Shown here: positions 34,240-44,240 of the stretch, piece after piece
How the letters are laid out: each line of letters opens with the position of its first letter
How positions within the stretch are numbered: the first letter of the stretch is position 1
Origin: CAVRRZ01 sp963723745
GTDB lineage: Bacteria > Actinomycetota > Actinomycetes > Mycobacteriales > Geodermatophilaceae
Direction: 5' to 3'
Length of the DNA: 64,000 nucleotides
Assembly (NCBI GenBank): GCA_963723745.1
Contig: CAVRRZ010000001.1
Coordinates: 186,001 to 250,000 of the forward strand
The notes under the pieces: model-generated
Told to the model about the DNA's origin: nothing
Database searches by the model: none
The model's input: only the letters and a program-made list of their open reading frames with translations
Position numbers and translations under genes: made by a program

Positions 34240-34665
34240 TCAGGTCTCGGTCGGGTAGCCCAGCGCGCGGACGACGTCGCCGATGCGCTCGTAGTTCTCG
34301 CCCTCGGGCAGCCGTTCGAGCTCGCTCACCACCACGTCGGGCGCGCGGTGGTCGCGGGCCGCCTCGACCAGCTGCGGGCCGGTGCTCGGGAAGTCCGCCC
34401 GGTCCAGCCAGCGCGCGAGCTCGGCGCGCGCGCTGACGGCGTCGGCGTCCATGCCCACCGGGGTGCCGCCGACGAGCGCGCCGTCCGGCGCCCGGTCGAT
34501 GTCCGGATCCCCCTCGGCCTGCGGCTCCACCTCACGCCACTCCTCGGCGCGGGTCGCGCGCTCCGCCTTCATCATCCCCTGGGTCTCGTGCTCGAGCTCC
34601 TCGTCGATCCGGGGGCTGTGCTTGGTGCTGCGCTCGGATGCGAAGGACCCTCCGGTCTCGCTCAC
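34240..34665 (-). CDS. DUF2795-type stress-associated protein
   Basis: 141 residues, acidic. The N-terminal half is disordered (SPRIDEELEHETQGMMKAER, EEWREVEPQAEGDPDIDRAPDG), and the C-terminal half has the small helical DUF2795 module: SARAELARWLDRADFPSTGPQLVEAARDHRAPDVVVSELERLPEGENYERIGDVVRAL. The family is widespread in actinobacteria without a defined function. GTG 34663-34665 follows GAGGAGG. It is near a DUF2945 gene on the same strand, another small protein often found with it. Confidence 0.82.
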   Translation of the reverse strand: MSETGGSFASERSTKHSPRIDEELEHETQGMMKAERATRAEEWREVEPQAEGDPDIDRAPDGALVGGTPVGMDADAVSARAELARWLDRADFPSTGPQLVEAARDHRAPDVVVSELERLPEGENYERIGDVVRALGYPTET

Positions 34666-34732
34666 GGTTTCCTCCTCGTGGGTCGTGCCTCGGTGCACCG
34701 ACCACCGCGCAACGGCGGACGCCGGCGCGGAA

Positions 34733-34942
34733 TCAGTCCTCGTGCAGCGCGGAGGGCTTGTGCACCGCGCGCCCGCCGCTCGTCTCGCTCTCGACCTCGT
34801 ACTGCGGTTCGTCCTCGCTCGCACGGACGACGCGACCGGCGGCCTCCGTGTCGGTGGTGATCTCGCGGACGACCGTGCCCTCGCCCTGTCCGCCGTGGCT
34901 GCGCCAGGTGACGTGGTCACCCTTCCGGATGTCGTCGGCCAT
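34733..34942 (-). CDS. DUF2945 (HVA1, Tudor-like) small protein
   Basis: 69 residues: RKGDHVTWRSHGGQGEGTVVREI, then VRASEDEPQYEVESETSGGRAVHKPSAL. The KGDxVxWxSHGG...GTV pattern defines DUF2945, a small Tudor-like barrel annotated as hypervirulence-associated in fungi and of unknown role in bacteria. ATG 34940-34942. It lies 67 bp upstream of the DUF2795 gene and may be co-transcribed with it. Confidence 0.9.
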   Translation of the reverse strand: MADDIRKGDHVTWRSHGGQGEGTVVREITTDTEAAGRVVRASEDEPQYEVESETSGGRAVHKPSALHED

Positions 34943-35297
34943 GCTCGCCTCCCGTCCACCGCCGCCCGGTGTCGTCTGCGGTTCGACGTCCACCCTGCCC
35001 GGCCGATGCCTCCGGCACACATCGCGGCCGGGATCGAGGGATCACCCGTTCGGAACCCGGATCTCACCCTCGCGAGCAATGGCAGGACCGCTCCGCTCAC
35101 GTAGCGTCGCCGGTGACGACGAGCGATTCACCGTCTGTGCTGGTCCTGAGCCCTGCGACCGTCACCGAATGTGATGGCGCGCCGTCGTCCGCGAGCGCCG
35201 GCCCGGTCGCCCTCATTCCCCCGGGGTCGGCCGGGTCGGCCCGCTCGCCGCGACGCCGCCGGACCGCCTGTGGAGGGAACCCGGACGGGGGAACCGC
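34943..35297. other. Intergenic region without a supported gene
   Basis: About 355 bp before the candidate sigma-28-type promoter. Long open frames occur on both strands but none has family-like sequence or a ribosome site. It must contain the promoter of the DUF2945 gene. Confidence 0.5.
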
Positions 35298-35324
35298 GCT
35301 CAAGACCGCGGTCCGCTCGGCCGA
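35298..35324 (+). promoter_or_regulatory. Candidate WhiG/FliA (sigma-28)-type promoter
   Basis: CTCAAG at 35298-35303 and GCCGATGC from 35319, separated by 15 bp. The -10 matches the sigma-28/WhiG consensus GCCGATAA at its first six bases; the -35 is a variant of TAAAG. It sits about 45 bp before the GTG of the zinc-ribbon gene. Confidence 0.5.
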
Positions 35325-35369
35325 TGCGTGCGTTTCCGTCCCGTCGATCCCGGCCTCCGGAGGCAGCAC

Positions 35370-35558
35370 GTGCGCACGCCCGAGTCCCCCGTCGTCCCCC
35401 CGCCCGCCCGCGGCGTGCTCGCCGTCGAAGGCGAGACCCTCGGGGAGTGCGGCAGCTGCGCCGCGGTCGTCGCCTACGACCCGGAGGGCATGCCACCCGG
35501 CGCCGGCGTGCTCTGCCGGACCTGTGGCTGGGCCGCGCTCGGCGTGGGCGGCTGGTGA
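35370..35558 (+). CDS. Small zinc-ribbon protein
   Basis: 62 residues with a disordered start (PESPVVPPPARGVLAVEG), then CGSC about residue 31 and CRTC about residue 51, giving a four-Cys zinc ribbon. GTG 35370 follows GGAGG by seven bases. Its TGA overlaps the ATG of the next gene (TGATG). Function unknown; it may modulate the next gene's product or DNA/RNA. A sigma-28-like promoter lies just upstream. Confidence 0.7.
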   Translation: MRTPESPVVPPPARGVLAVEGETLGECGSCAAVVAYDPEGMPPGAGVLCRTCGWAALGVGGW

Positions 35559-36106
35559 TGGCCGCGCGACCACCGTCGGCGGGAACGACCGGGCTGGACC
35601 GCTCCAGGGTGGCCGCCGTGGACCCGGCGTCCCCGGGCGGCTGGGAGGTGCCCGCGGTGCTGCCGGATCCGGCGCGGACGCCGGCCCGCGAGACCGGCGA
35701 CGTGGTGCTGGCCATGGCGCTGGAGGCGGCCCGGCTGCAGTCGTTGTTCTCGGGAAGCGGGCCGGCGGCCGACCTGCTGGCCGACCTCGTCCGTGCGGAC
35801 CGCTCCGGCGACCTGCCGGCGCTCTGGCGGACGGCCGTCGTCGAGGTGTGCGCGGCCTACCGGATCGGGGCCGCAACGGCCGCCGACGCGGCGGACCGCG
35901 GCGAGGACGACACGTTCGACTCGCTCGCCGCACTGTGCGCGCACCTGCTCGGCTGGCTGACCTGGTGCAGCGCGCTGCCGTTCGGCGTCCCCGCGGTGCT
36001 GCCCGCGGGCGTCGGGACGCTGCCGTACCGGTGCGCCGCCCGCGCCGGCGACCCGGCGCGCACCGCGGTCGCCGCCTTCACCGAGGTGCTGGCCGCCCGC
36101 GGGTGA
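35558..36106 (+). CDS. Conserved hypothetical protein coupled to the zinc ribbon
   Basis: 182 residues, mostly helical and soluble, with a Trp/Cys-containing segment (LAALCAHLLGWLTWCSALPFG) and alanine-rich helices (TGDVVLAMALEAARLQSLFSG, AAYRIGAATAADAADRGEDD). No family was recognised. ATG 35558 shares a base with the stop of the zinc-ribbon gene, which implies co-translation of the two. Confidence 0.65.
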   Translation: MAARPPSAGTTGLDRSRVAAVDPASPGGWEVPAVLPDPARTPARETGDVVLAMALEAARLQSLFSGSGPAADLLADLVRADRSGDLPALWRTAVVEVCAAYRIGAATAADAADRGEDDTFDSLAALCAHLLGWLTWCSALPFGVPAVLPAGVGTLPYRCAARAGDPARTAVAAFTEVLAARG

Positions 36107-36152
36107 CGTCCCGGCTGCGCTGCCGGCGCGGGCGCGCGGCATGCTCGGGGTG

Positions 36153-36944
36153 ATGAGTACGCAGACCACGCCCGGCAGCGACGGCCTCCGCCCGGTCGAC
36201 GTCCTCACCGTCGTGTCGGTCGGCCGGGTCACGCCGTCCGTGCGCCGGGTGACGCTGACCGGCACGACGGACGCCGTCGCGGCGGCCGGCCCGACCGTCT
36301 CGCTGCTCGTCCCCAGGGTCGACGACCCCACCCCGCGGTGGCCGTCGGTCGCCCGGGACGGCCGGATCGTGTGGCCGCAGGGCAGCCACGGCGTCAGCCT
36401 GCGCAGCTACACGGCGCGCCGGCAGGACCCGGCGGCCCGCGAGGTGGACATCGACTTCGTGCTCCACGGCGACGGGCCGGCTGCGGCGTGGGCGGCCGCG
36501 GCAGTGCCCGGCGCGCTGCTCGGCGTGGCCGGTGGCGGCTCGCTGGGCGAGTCGCCCGCCCGGCAGCTGCTGCTGGTCGGCGACGAGACCGCGCTGCCGG
36601 CCATCGCGCGGATCCTGGCATCGGCCACGCCCTCTACGCGCGGAGTCGTCCTCGCCGAGGTGGCCGGCCCGGCCGAGGAGCAGGACCTCGGCGGACCGGC
36701 CGGAGTGAGCGTGCGCTGGCTGCACCGGGGGGAGGTCGCACCGGGCGAGAGCGCTCTCCTGGTCGACGCGGTCGCCGCGCTGGAGCGGCCGGCGGACGAC
36801 GAGGTCTTCGCCTGGGTGGCTGCGGAGTCGGCCGTCGTCCGGGCGATCAGGGCCGATCTGCGAGGGCGGTGGGGGCTGACGCGCGCCCAGCACCACGCGA
36901 TCGCCTACTGGCGGCGCGGCAGGTCGATGGGCCCGGCCGGCTGA
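36153..36944 (+). CDS. Siderophore-interacting flavoprotein (SIP family)
   Basis: About 264 residues. N-terminal FAD-binding barrel with VTPSVRRVTLTG and the flavin motif SLRSYTARR; a strand VDIDFVLHGDGPAAAWAAAA is the usual SIP link; the C-terminal NADH/ferredoxin-reductase-like lobe has LLVGDETALPAIARILAS, VVLAEVAG and WVAAESAVVRAIRADLRGRWGL. SIP enzymes reduce ferric siderophores in the cytoplasm to release iron. A GTG two codons upstream is an alternative start. No siderophore genes are adjacent. Confidence 0.88.
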   Translation: MSTQTTPGSDGLRPVDVLTVVSVGRVTPSVRRVTLTGTTDAVAAAGPTVSLLVPRVDDPTPRWPSVARDGRIVWPQGSHGVSLRSYTARRQDPAAREVDIDFVLHGDGPAAAWAAAAVPGALLGVAGGGSLGESPARQLLLVGDETALPAIARILASATPSTRGVVLAEVAGPAEEQDLGGPAGVSVRWLHRGEVAPGESALLVDAVAALERPADDEVFAWVAAESAVVRAIRADLRGRWGLTRAQHHAIAYWRRGRSMGPAG

Positions 36945-37012
36945 CCGGGGCAAAGGATCCTCCACCCCCGTCGAGAGGGTGGCGGACGCAGGTAGAGCTT
37001 CCATTGCCCGGG
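36945..37012. repeat. Intergenic palindromic repeat, copy B
   Basis: 68 bp just after the SIP stop. The end CCGGGGCAAAGGATCCTCC pairs with GGTAGAGCTTCCATTGCCC, and CCACCC pairs with GGGTGG inside. Its right 27 bp match copy A (11571-11597) at 25 positions. Probably a terminator-like dispersed element. Confidence 0.7.
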
Positions 37013-37076
37013 TCGTCCAGGGTTCTCACAGGTAGCGTCCAGCGGAGCGGCAGCCGGCCCGGGCACGCTCGGGACC

Positions 37077-37847
37077 ATGACCACGCCCGCGCCCACGCTC
37101 GGAGGAGCCGTGTCCAGCAGCACCCGACCCGGGCGTCCCGGCCGCGGCAGTGCGCCCGAGGCGCGGCTGCTCGTGGTGGACGACGAGCCGAACATCCGCG
37201 AGCTGCTCTCGGCCAGCCTGCGATACGCGGGTTTCGAGGTGGAGACCGCCGCGGACGGCCACGAGGCCCTGGCGCTGGCCGAGTCGTTCCGGCCCGACCT
37301 GCTCGTGCTCGACGTGATGATGCCCGGCCTCGACGGCTTCGGCGTCGTCCGGCGGCTGCGGCAGAGCGGCCGGCACACACCGGTGCTCTTCCTGACCGCC
37401 CGGGACGCCGCCGAGGACAAGGTCTCAGGGCTCACGCTCGGCGGTGACGACTACGTGACGAAGCCGTTCAGCCTCGACGAGGTCGCTGGCGCGCATCCGC
37501 GCCGTGCTCCGCCGGACCGGTGCGCCCCGGCAGGGCGACGAGGCACCGCGGCTCACCTTCGCCGACATCGAGCTCGACGAGGAGAGCCACGAGGTCATCA
37601 AGGCGGGCACCGTCATCGGCCTCTCCCCGACGGAGTTCAAGCTGCTGCGCTACCTGATGGCCAACGCCGGCCGGGTGCTGTCGAAGGCGCAGATCCTCGA
37701 CCACGTCTGGAACTACGACTTCAACGGCGAGGCCAACGTCGTCGAGTCCTACATCTCCTACCTGCGGCGCAAGGTCGACACCACCGAGCCGCGGCTGCTG
37801 CACACCATCCGCGGGGTGGGGTACACGTTGCGGCTTCCCCGCGGGGC

Positions 37848-37851
<4 letters not shown>
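37077..37851 (+). CDS. PhoP-like OmpR-family response regulator, one frameshift
   Basis: About 258 residues. Receiver: ARLLVVDDEPNIRELLSASLRYAGFEVETA, phospho-Asp in DLLVLDVMMPGLDGFGVVRRL, and GGDDYVTKPFSLDEV with the conserved Lys. DNA-binding winged helix: LTFADIELDEESHEVIKAG, LSPTEFKLLRYLMANAGRVLSKAQILDHVW, and VESYISYLRRKVDTTEPRLLHTIRGVGYTL. The wing and linker resemble M. tuberculosis PhoP/TcrA closely. A base is extra near 37490. ATG 37077 lies just past repeat copy B. The kinase gene overlaps its stop. A link to the PHO boxes at 26-27 kb is possible but not shown. Confidence 0.88.
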
Positions 37852-39334
<1,483 letters not shown>

Positions 39335-39367
39335 TCGCCGCCGGCCGCGGCCTGCCACCATCCCCGG

Positions 39368-40078
39368 GTGACCTCCCCCGACGACGCGCTGGGCTACGAC
39401 CCCGAGCTGATGGACGCCGTCACAGAGCTGGGCAGCGCCCTGCGCGCGCTGGTCGACGTCTCGGTCCGCAGCACGGTCGGCACCGACGAGCTCCGGACGG
39501 CGGCGGCGCGGGCGCGGGAGCTGACCGAGCAGCTGGGACGCAGCACCCGACCACTGGAGCAGCTGCCCGAGCTCGACGACATCGTGAGCTTTCGCCGGGT
39601 GTACAGCCCGGTCAGCGGCGTGGGCAGCGCCCTGGCGCCACCGGTCGAGTTCCGGCGGGCCGACGGCGGGGTCGTCGGCTCGGCCACCCTCGGCCTGGCG
39701 TACGAGGGCCCGCCGGGATACGTCCACGGCGGGGTGAGCGCGCTGCTGATGGACCAGCTGCTCGGCACGACCAGCATCGCCGCCGGGCTGTGGGGCATGA
39801 CCGTGCGGCTCGAGCTGGACTACCGCGGCCCGGTCCCCCTGGGCGTGCCGCTCGCGCTCCGGGCCGCAGTGGTGGAGGACGCCGGCCGGCGCACGGTGGT
39901 GAGCGGCACGATCGCCCGAGCGGACGACCCGGACCGCGCGCTCGTGGAGGGACGCGGGGTCTTCGTCATGCCCCGGCCCGAACGGCTCGAGGGCTACTTC
40001 GGCGGGATCACCGACGCAACCGGCAGGCCGGCGCCGCCCACCCGGCCCACCGACGGCACCGCCGTCCCACGGGACTGA
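39368..40078 (+). CDS. PaaI-type hotdog thioesterase
   Basis: 236 residues. The hotdog domain is in the second half: GSATLGLAYEGPPGYVHGGVSALLMDQLLG (the GxxHGG-type helix start), then MTVRLELDYRGPVPLGVPLALRAAVVEDAGRRTVVSGTIA. The first 70 residues are a helical extension with acidic and Arg-rich helices, longer than in typical PaaI. It should hydrolyse an acyl- or aryl-CoA thioester. GTG 39368 lies 33 bp downstream of the kinase stop. Confidence 0.83.
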   Translation: MTSPDDALGYDPELMDAVTELGSALRALVDVSVRSTVGTDELRTAAARARELTEQLGRSTRPLEQLPELDDIVSFRRVYSPVSGVGSALAPPVEFRRADGGVVGSATLGLAYEGPPGYVHGGVSALLMDQLLGTTSIAAGLWGMTVRLELDYRGPVPLGVPLALRAAVVEDAGRRTVVSGTIARADDPDRALVEGRGVFVMPRPERLEGYFGGITDATGRPAPPTRPTDGTAVPRD

Positions 40079-40269
40079 CCCCCGATCGGGCGCACGTCCC
40101 CCGGTCGGACGACACCGCGGCACCCCCCGAAAGCGGGAGGCCCGCGGGCGAGGGCGGTGCCTGGACGGCGTCTCGATGGGATGGTGTCCCCTGGGGGACG
40201 CACCGGGCGCCGGTGCACGGTCGCGTTCCGCACGACCTGAGCCGCCCGAGACACGCAGGAGCGCACCCG

Positions 40270-41013
40270 ATGATGGACCACGACGTCGAGGTCGCTGACG
40301 AGGCGGCTCGGGCCGCCGGTGCCGTCCTGCTGGAGCTCCGCGCCCGCGGCGACCGCACCGGCAAGGAACTCGGCAATGCCGGCGACGCCGCCGCGCAGCA
40401 GGCCATCGCAGAGGTGCTCGCCCGCCGCTGCCCGGACGACGCGGTCTTCAGCGAGGAGGCGGTCGACGACCCGCGTCGGCTGCGGGCCGACCGCGTCTGG
40501 ATCGTCGACCCGCTCGACGGTACCCGCGAGTACGGCGAGCCCGGCCGGCACGACTGGGCGGTGCACGTGGCGCTGTGGCGCGACGGTGACCTGACCGCCG
40601 CGGCCGTCGCGCTGCCGGGGCTGGACGAGGTGCTGCTCACCTCGCCCGCCCCTGCGCCGCCGCCCCGCGGCGCGGGCCCGGTCCGGATCGCGGTCAGCCG
40701 CACCCGTCCGCCGGCGGAGGCGACCGCGGTCGCCGAGCGCCTGGGGGCGGAGCTGGTGCCGCTCGGTTCGGCCGGCTACAAGACGGTGGCCGTGGCCCGC
40801 GGCGAGGTGGACGCCTACGTGCACTCCGGCGGCCAGTACCAGTGGGACTCCGCGGCGCCCGTGGCGATCGCCCGCGCGGCCGGTCTGATGACCTGCCGGC
40901 TGGACGGTTCGCCGCTGGTCTACAACGCCCCGGACCCCTACCTGCCCGACCTGGTGGTCTGCCGTCCCGAGCTGGCCGAGCGCATCCTCGACGCCCTCGT
41001 TCCCGCGGCGTGA
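40270..41013 (+). CDS. cysQ: 3'(2'),5'-bisphosphate nucleotidase CysQ-type
   Basis: 247 residues, inositol monophosphatase superfamily. Metal-site motifs: FSEEAVDD (about residues 60-67), WIVDPLDGTREYGE (about 77-90) and QYQWDSAAPVAIARAAG (about 192-208). The short KELGNAGDAAAQQAIAEVL is the CysQ-type N-terminus. It recycles 3'-phosphoadenosine 5'-phosphate, a product of sulfate assimilation; position just before cysD-cysN supports this over inositol phosphatase. Two ATG codons (40270, 40273) are possible starts. Confidence 0.87.
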   Translation: MMDHDVEVADEAARAAGAVLLELRARGDRTGKELGNAGDAAAQQAIAEVLARRCPDDAVFSEEAVDDPRRLRADRVWIVDPLDGTREYGEPGRHDWAVHVALWRDGDLTAAAVALPGLDEVLLTSPAPAPPPRGAGPVRIAVSRTRPPAEATAVAERLGAELVPLGSAGYKTVAVARGEVDAYVHSGGQYQWDSAAPVAIARAAGLMTCRLDGSPLVYNAPDPYLPDLVVCRPELAERILDALVPAA

Positions 41014-41098
41014 CGCAGACTGGTGGATGCCGGGAGCCACTGTCGACGTCCGGCGACGACGATTCCCGCGCCCTGATCGAATCCTGGGAGAAGCACGC

Positions 41099-42014
41099 AT
41101 GACGACGCCCGACTACCGGCTCAGCCAGCTGGAGACGCTGGAGGCAGAGTCCATCCACGTCTTCCGCGAGGTGGTCGCCGAGCTCGAGCGGCCGGTGCTG
41201 CTCTTCTCCGGCGGCAAGGACTCCATCGTGATGCTGGAGCTCGCCCGCAAGGCCTTCGCGCCGGCGCCGCATCCCCTTCCCGGTGATGCACGTCGACACC
41301 GGGCTGAACTTCCCCGAGGTCCTGGCGTTCCGCGACCGCCGGGTGCGGCGAGCTCGGCGTGCACCTGATCGTCGCGTCGGTGCCCGACGCCATCGCCGCA
41401 GGGCACTGGTCAAGGAGGAGCCCAACGGCTCGCGCAACCGGATCCAGACGCCGGTGCTGCTCGACGCCGTCGAGAAGCACGGCTTCACCGCGCTGTTCGG
41501 CGGTGCCCGCCGCGACGAGGACAAGGCCCGGGCCAAGGAGCGGGTGTTCTCCTTCCGCGACGAGTTCGGCCAGTGGGACCCGAAGAACCAGCGCCCCGAG
41601 CTGTGGGACCTGTTACAACGGCCGCATCCACCTGGGCGAGTCCATCCGGGTCTTCCCGCTGTCGAACTGGACCGAGCTCGACATCTGGCAGTACATCGCG
41701 CACGAGAAGGTCGCCATCCCGGCGCTGTACTTCGCCGCCGAACGCGACGTCGTCGAACGGCAGGGAATGCTCTACGCGGTCAACGAGTTCATCACGCCCG
41801 CGCGACGGCGAGCAGGTGCGTCGCGAGACGGTGCGCTACCGCACCGTGCGGCGACGCCAACCTCACGGCCGCCGTCCGGTCGCACGCGACCACCGTCGAG
41901 GAGGTCATCGCCGAGATCGCGGTGACCCGGATGACCGAGCGCGGCGCCACCCGCGGCGACGACAAGGTCAGCGACGCCGCCATGGAAGACCGTAAGAAGG
42001 AGGGCTACTTCTGA
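41099..42014 (+). CDS. cysD: Sulfate adenylyltransferase small subunit CysD, frameshifted
   Basis: About 305 residues. PP-loop LLFSGGKDSIVMLELARKAF, VMHVDTGLNFPEVLAFRD, LVKEEPNGSRNRIQTPVLLDA, ALFGGARRDEDKARAKERVFSFRDEFGQWDPKNQRPELW and IRVFPLSNWTELDIWQYI are the standard CysD blocks. It makes adenosine 5'-phosphosulfate with CysN. ATG 41099 follows GGGAG. Slips near 41270, 41350, 41405, 41615, 41800 and 41850 move between frames without loss of conserved residues. The stop overlaps the cysN ATG (TGATG). Confidence 0.93.
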
Positions 42015-43395
42015 TGGCCGACAACGCCGCACAGCCCGGCAGCCACCTCGCCACGGGCGAGGACAGCGCCGCGGTCGCGCCCGAGGAGGCCGTCGACATC
42101 CGCTCTGCCGCCGCCACGGCGGCCGCCGAGCTCGCCGCCGCCCGCAAGGACATCCTGCGCATCGCCACCGCCGGCTCGGTCGACGACGGCAAGAGCACGC
42201 TGATCGGCCGGCTGCTCTACGACAGCAAGGCCGTCTTCGAGGACCAGTACGAGGCGGTCGAGCGCGCCAGCGCCGGGGGCGACTACGTCAACCTGGCGCT
42301 GCTGACCGACGGCCTGCGCGCCGAGCGCGAGCAGGGCATCACGATCGACGTCGCCTACCGGTACTTCTCGACGCCGCGGCGCACGTTCATCATGGCCGAC
42401 ACCCCGGGCCACGTTCAGTACACGCGCAACATGGTGACCGGCGCCTCCACCGCCGACCTGGCGATCGTGCTGGTCGACGCGCGCAAGGGCATGCTCGAGC
42501 AGAGCCGGCGGCACGCGTTCCTGGCCTCGCTGCTGCGGGTGCCGCACATCGTGGTCGCCGTCAACAAGATGGACCTCGTCGACTGGTCGGAGGAGGTCTA
42601 CGAGTCCATCCGCGACGAGTTCACCGCCTTCGCCGCCAAGCTCAACGTGCCCGACCTGACGGTCATCCCGATCTCGGCGCTGCACGGCGACAACGTCGTC
42701 ACGCGCTCGGCGCACTCGCCCTGGTACGACGGCTCGTCGCTGCTGCACCACCTCGAGCACGTCCACGTCGCCAGCGACCGCAACCTGGTCGACACCCGGT
42801 TCCCGGTGCAGTTCGTGATCCGACCGCAGTCCGACGCGTACCACGACTACCGCGGCTACGCGGGCACGGTGGCCAGCGGCGTCCTGCGCCCGGGAGACGA
42901 GGTGCAGGTGCTGCCCAGCGGCCTGACGACGACGATCGCGGCGATCGACGGCCCGCGCGGGTCCGGTGTCGGAGGCGTTCGCGCCGATGTCGGTGACCGT
43001 CCGGCTCACCGACGACCTCGACGTGTCGCGCGGCGACCTGATCTGCCGGCCGGCCAACGCGCCGCGGGTGGACGCAGGACCTCGACGCGATGATCTGCTG
43101 GATGACCGACGAGCCGCTGCGCCCGCGCCAGCGGATCGCGATCAAGCACACGACCCGCACCGTGCGCGCGATGGTCAAGGACCTGCAGTACCGGCTCGAC
43201 ATCAACACGCTGCACCGAGACCAGGACGCCGCGTCGCTCGGCCTCAACGACATCGGCCGCGTGCGCCTGCGGACGACGCAGCCGCTGTTCGTCGACGACT
43301 ACGCGCGCAACCGGGTCACCGGCCGGTTCATCCTCATCGACGAGGCGACCAACGTGACCGTCGGCGCCGGGATGCTCACGCCCGCCGGCGGCTAG
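42014..43395 (+). CDS. cysN: Sulfate adenylyltransferase large subunit CysN (GTPase), frameshifted
   Basis: About 460 residues, not fused to CysC. Low-complexity start, then the EF-Tu-like GTPase: G1 GSVDDGKSTL, G2 region LRAEREQGITIDVAYRYF, G3 DTPGHVQYTRNM, G4 NKMDL; then LVDTRFPVQFVIRPQ, YRGYAGTVASGVLRPGDEVQVLPSG and a C-terminal barrel ending ATNVTVGAGMLTPAGG. It couples GTP hydrolysis to APS formation by CysD. Slips near 42960 and 43075 interrupt domain 2. The absence of APS kinase suggests direct APS reduction, with cysH/sir genes elsewhere. Confidence 0.93.
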
Positions 43396-43419
43396 GTGTA
43401 CTGCTAGGCCGAACGCGAA

Positions 43420-43463
43420 CGACAGCGGGGCCCGACCGTCTCGACGGTCGGGCCCCGCTGTCG
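43420..43463. terminator. Strong bidirectional terminator hairpin after cysN
   Basis: Perfect 21-bp arms (43420-43440 and 43443-43463) around a 2-nt centre, lying between cysN and the convergent small gene. Confidence 0.88.
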
Positions 43464-43470
43464 TCGCGCC

Positions 43471-43626
43471 TCAGCAGGCAGTGGGGTCCGGTGCGGACGA
43501 CGTGTCGCCGTTCCAGTCCTTGCCGGCGTCGTGCGCGTGCTGGGAGGCGCTGTCGGTCTGCCCCGCGGCGGTCTCGACCAGCTCGCGGTCCGGGCGGAAG
43601 GGAAGGGCAGACCATCGGGCGCTCAC
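43471..43626 (-). CDS. 51-residue hypothetical protein coupled to an anti-sigma-like ATPase
   Basis: From GTG 43624-43626: VSARWSALPFRPDRELVET, then a polar segment ending APDPTAC. Its start overlaps the stop of the ATPase gene (GTGA) and a strong terminator follows its stop by eight bases, both of which argue for a real gene. No domain, span or homologue was recognised. Confidence 0.5.
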   Translation of the reverse strand: MSARWSALPFRPDRELVETAAGQTDSASQHAHDAGKDWNGDTSSAPDPTAC

Positions 43627-44012
43627 CGGATCTGCGGCGCCATCTCGAACCAGATCCGCTTGCCGCCCTGGTGGTCCTCGGCGCCCCAGCGGTCGGCGAT
43701 GGCACCGACGAGCTGGAGTCCGCGGCCGCGCGGCCGGTCCGTGTCCAGCTCCCGGACGACCGGGCGGATGGCCGAGCCGTCGGCGACCGAGATCCGCAAC
43801 CAGCCCTCCGCCAGGGTGAGTTCGAGCCGCAGGACTGCCTCGCCCTCCACGTGGTCGACGACGTTGGCCACCAGCTCGCTCACCAGGAGGGCCGCGTCGT
43901 CGAGGTCGTGCCCCGACTGCCAGGTCCGGAGCAGGTCCAGCAGCACGTGCCGGGCGACCGGGACACTCGCGGGGATCGGGGGCAGATCGACTGCAGCGGT
44001 GTAGCTCGACAT
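43623..44012 (-). CDS. HATPase_c_2 anti-sigma regulator-type ATP-binding protein
   Basis: About 129 residues from ATG 44012. A single GHKL fold: VPVARHVLLDLLRTW, N box LLVSELVANVVDH (Asn for Mg-ATP), LRISVADGSAIRPVVREL, and G box RGRGLQLVGAIADRWGAE. Such proteins are RsbW/SpoIIAB-type kinases that act on anti-anti-sigma factors, or stand-alone regulators in actinobacteria. The frame is open to 44081 (MRSAHGHDEVP). No typical ribosome site lies before either start, so leaderless initiation at 44081 is possible. It diverges from a helix-turn-helix gene. Confidence 0.82.
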   Translation of the reverse strand: MSSYTAAVDLPPIPASVPVARHVLLDLLRTWQSGHDLDDAALLVSELVANVVDHVEGEAVLRLELTLAEGWLRISVADGSAIRPVVRELDTDRPRGRGLQLVGAIADRWGAEDHQGGKRIWFEMAPQIR

Positions 44013-44139
44013 CGGCAAGGAGGTCCGTTCGTGAGGCCGGCGGGATGGCGGCACCTCGTCGTGCCCATGGGCGGATCGCATTGGGCGCTATCCGATTGTG
44101 CGTCACTATGCACGTCGCGGACGGCTGACGCAATAGCAG

Positions 44140-44177
44140 TTGCATGTAACGTGTCTTGCATCGTCATACCCATTGCA
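44140..44177. promoter_or_regulatory. Three spaced TTGCA motifs in a divergent promoter region
   Basis: TTGCAT, TTGCAT and TTGCAC at 44140, 44156 and 44173, spaced 16-17 bp, in an unusually AT-richer stretch. A possible plus-strand -10, TAGAGT, follows at 44201. It may be an operator for the HTH protein encoded next to it. Confidence 0.4.
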
Positions 44178-44240
44178 CGCAAGGGGGCTTTCGTCCCCGC
44201 TAGAGTGCCCACAGACCGCAGGCCCCTTCCGGAGGCACCG

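Noticed and set aside
35097..35933. Minus-strand frame of 278 codons over the zinc-ribbon and unknown genes
   Set aside because: Proline/Arg-rich antisense sequence; the plus-strand genes have GGAGG, a TGATG overlap and paired cysteines.
40079..40269. Possible riboswitch or cysteine leader before cysQ
   Set aside because: I looked for SAM-type cores and for an RRxVDLC peptide; neither is present. Only scattered GC stems are seen.
43090..43395. Separate small gene at the 3' end of cysN
   Set aside because: It is the C-terminal barrel of CysN displaced by frame slips near 42960 and 43075, continuing the CysN alignment without gap.
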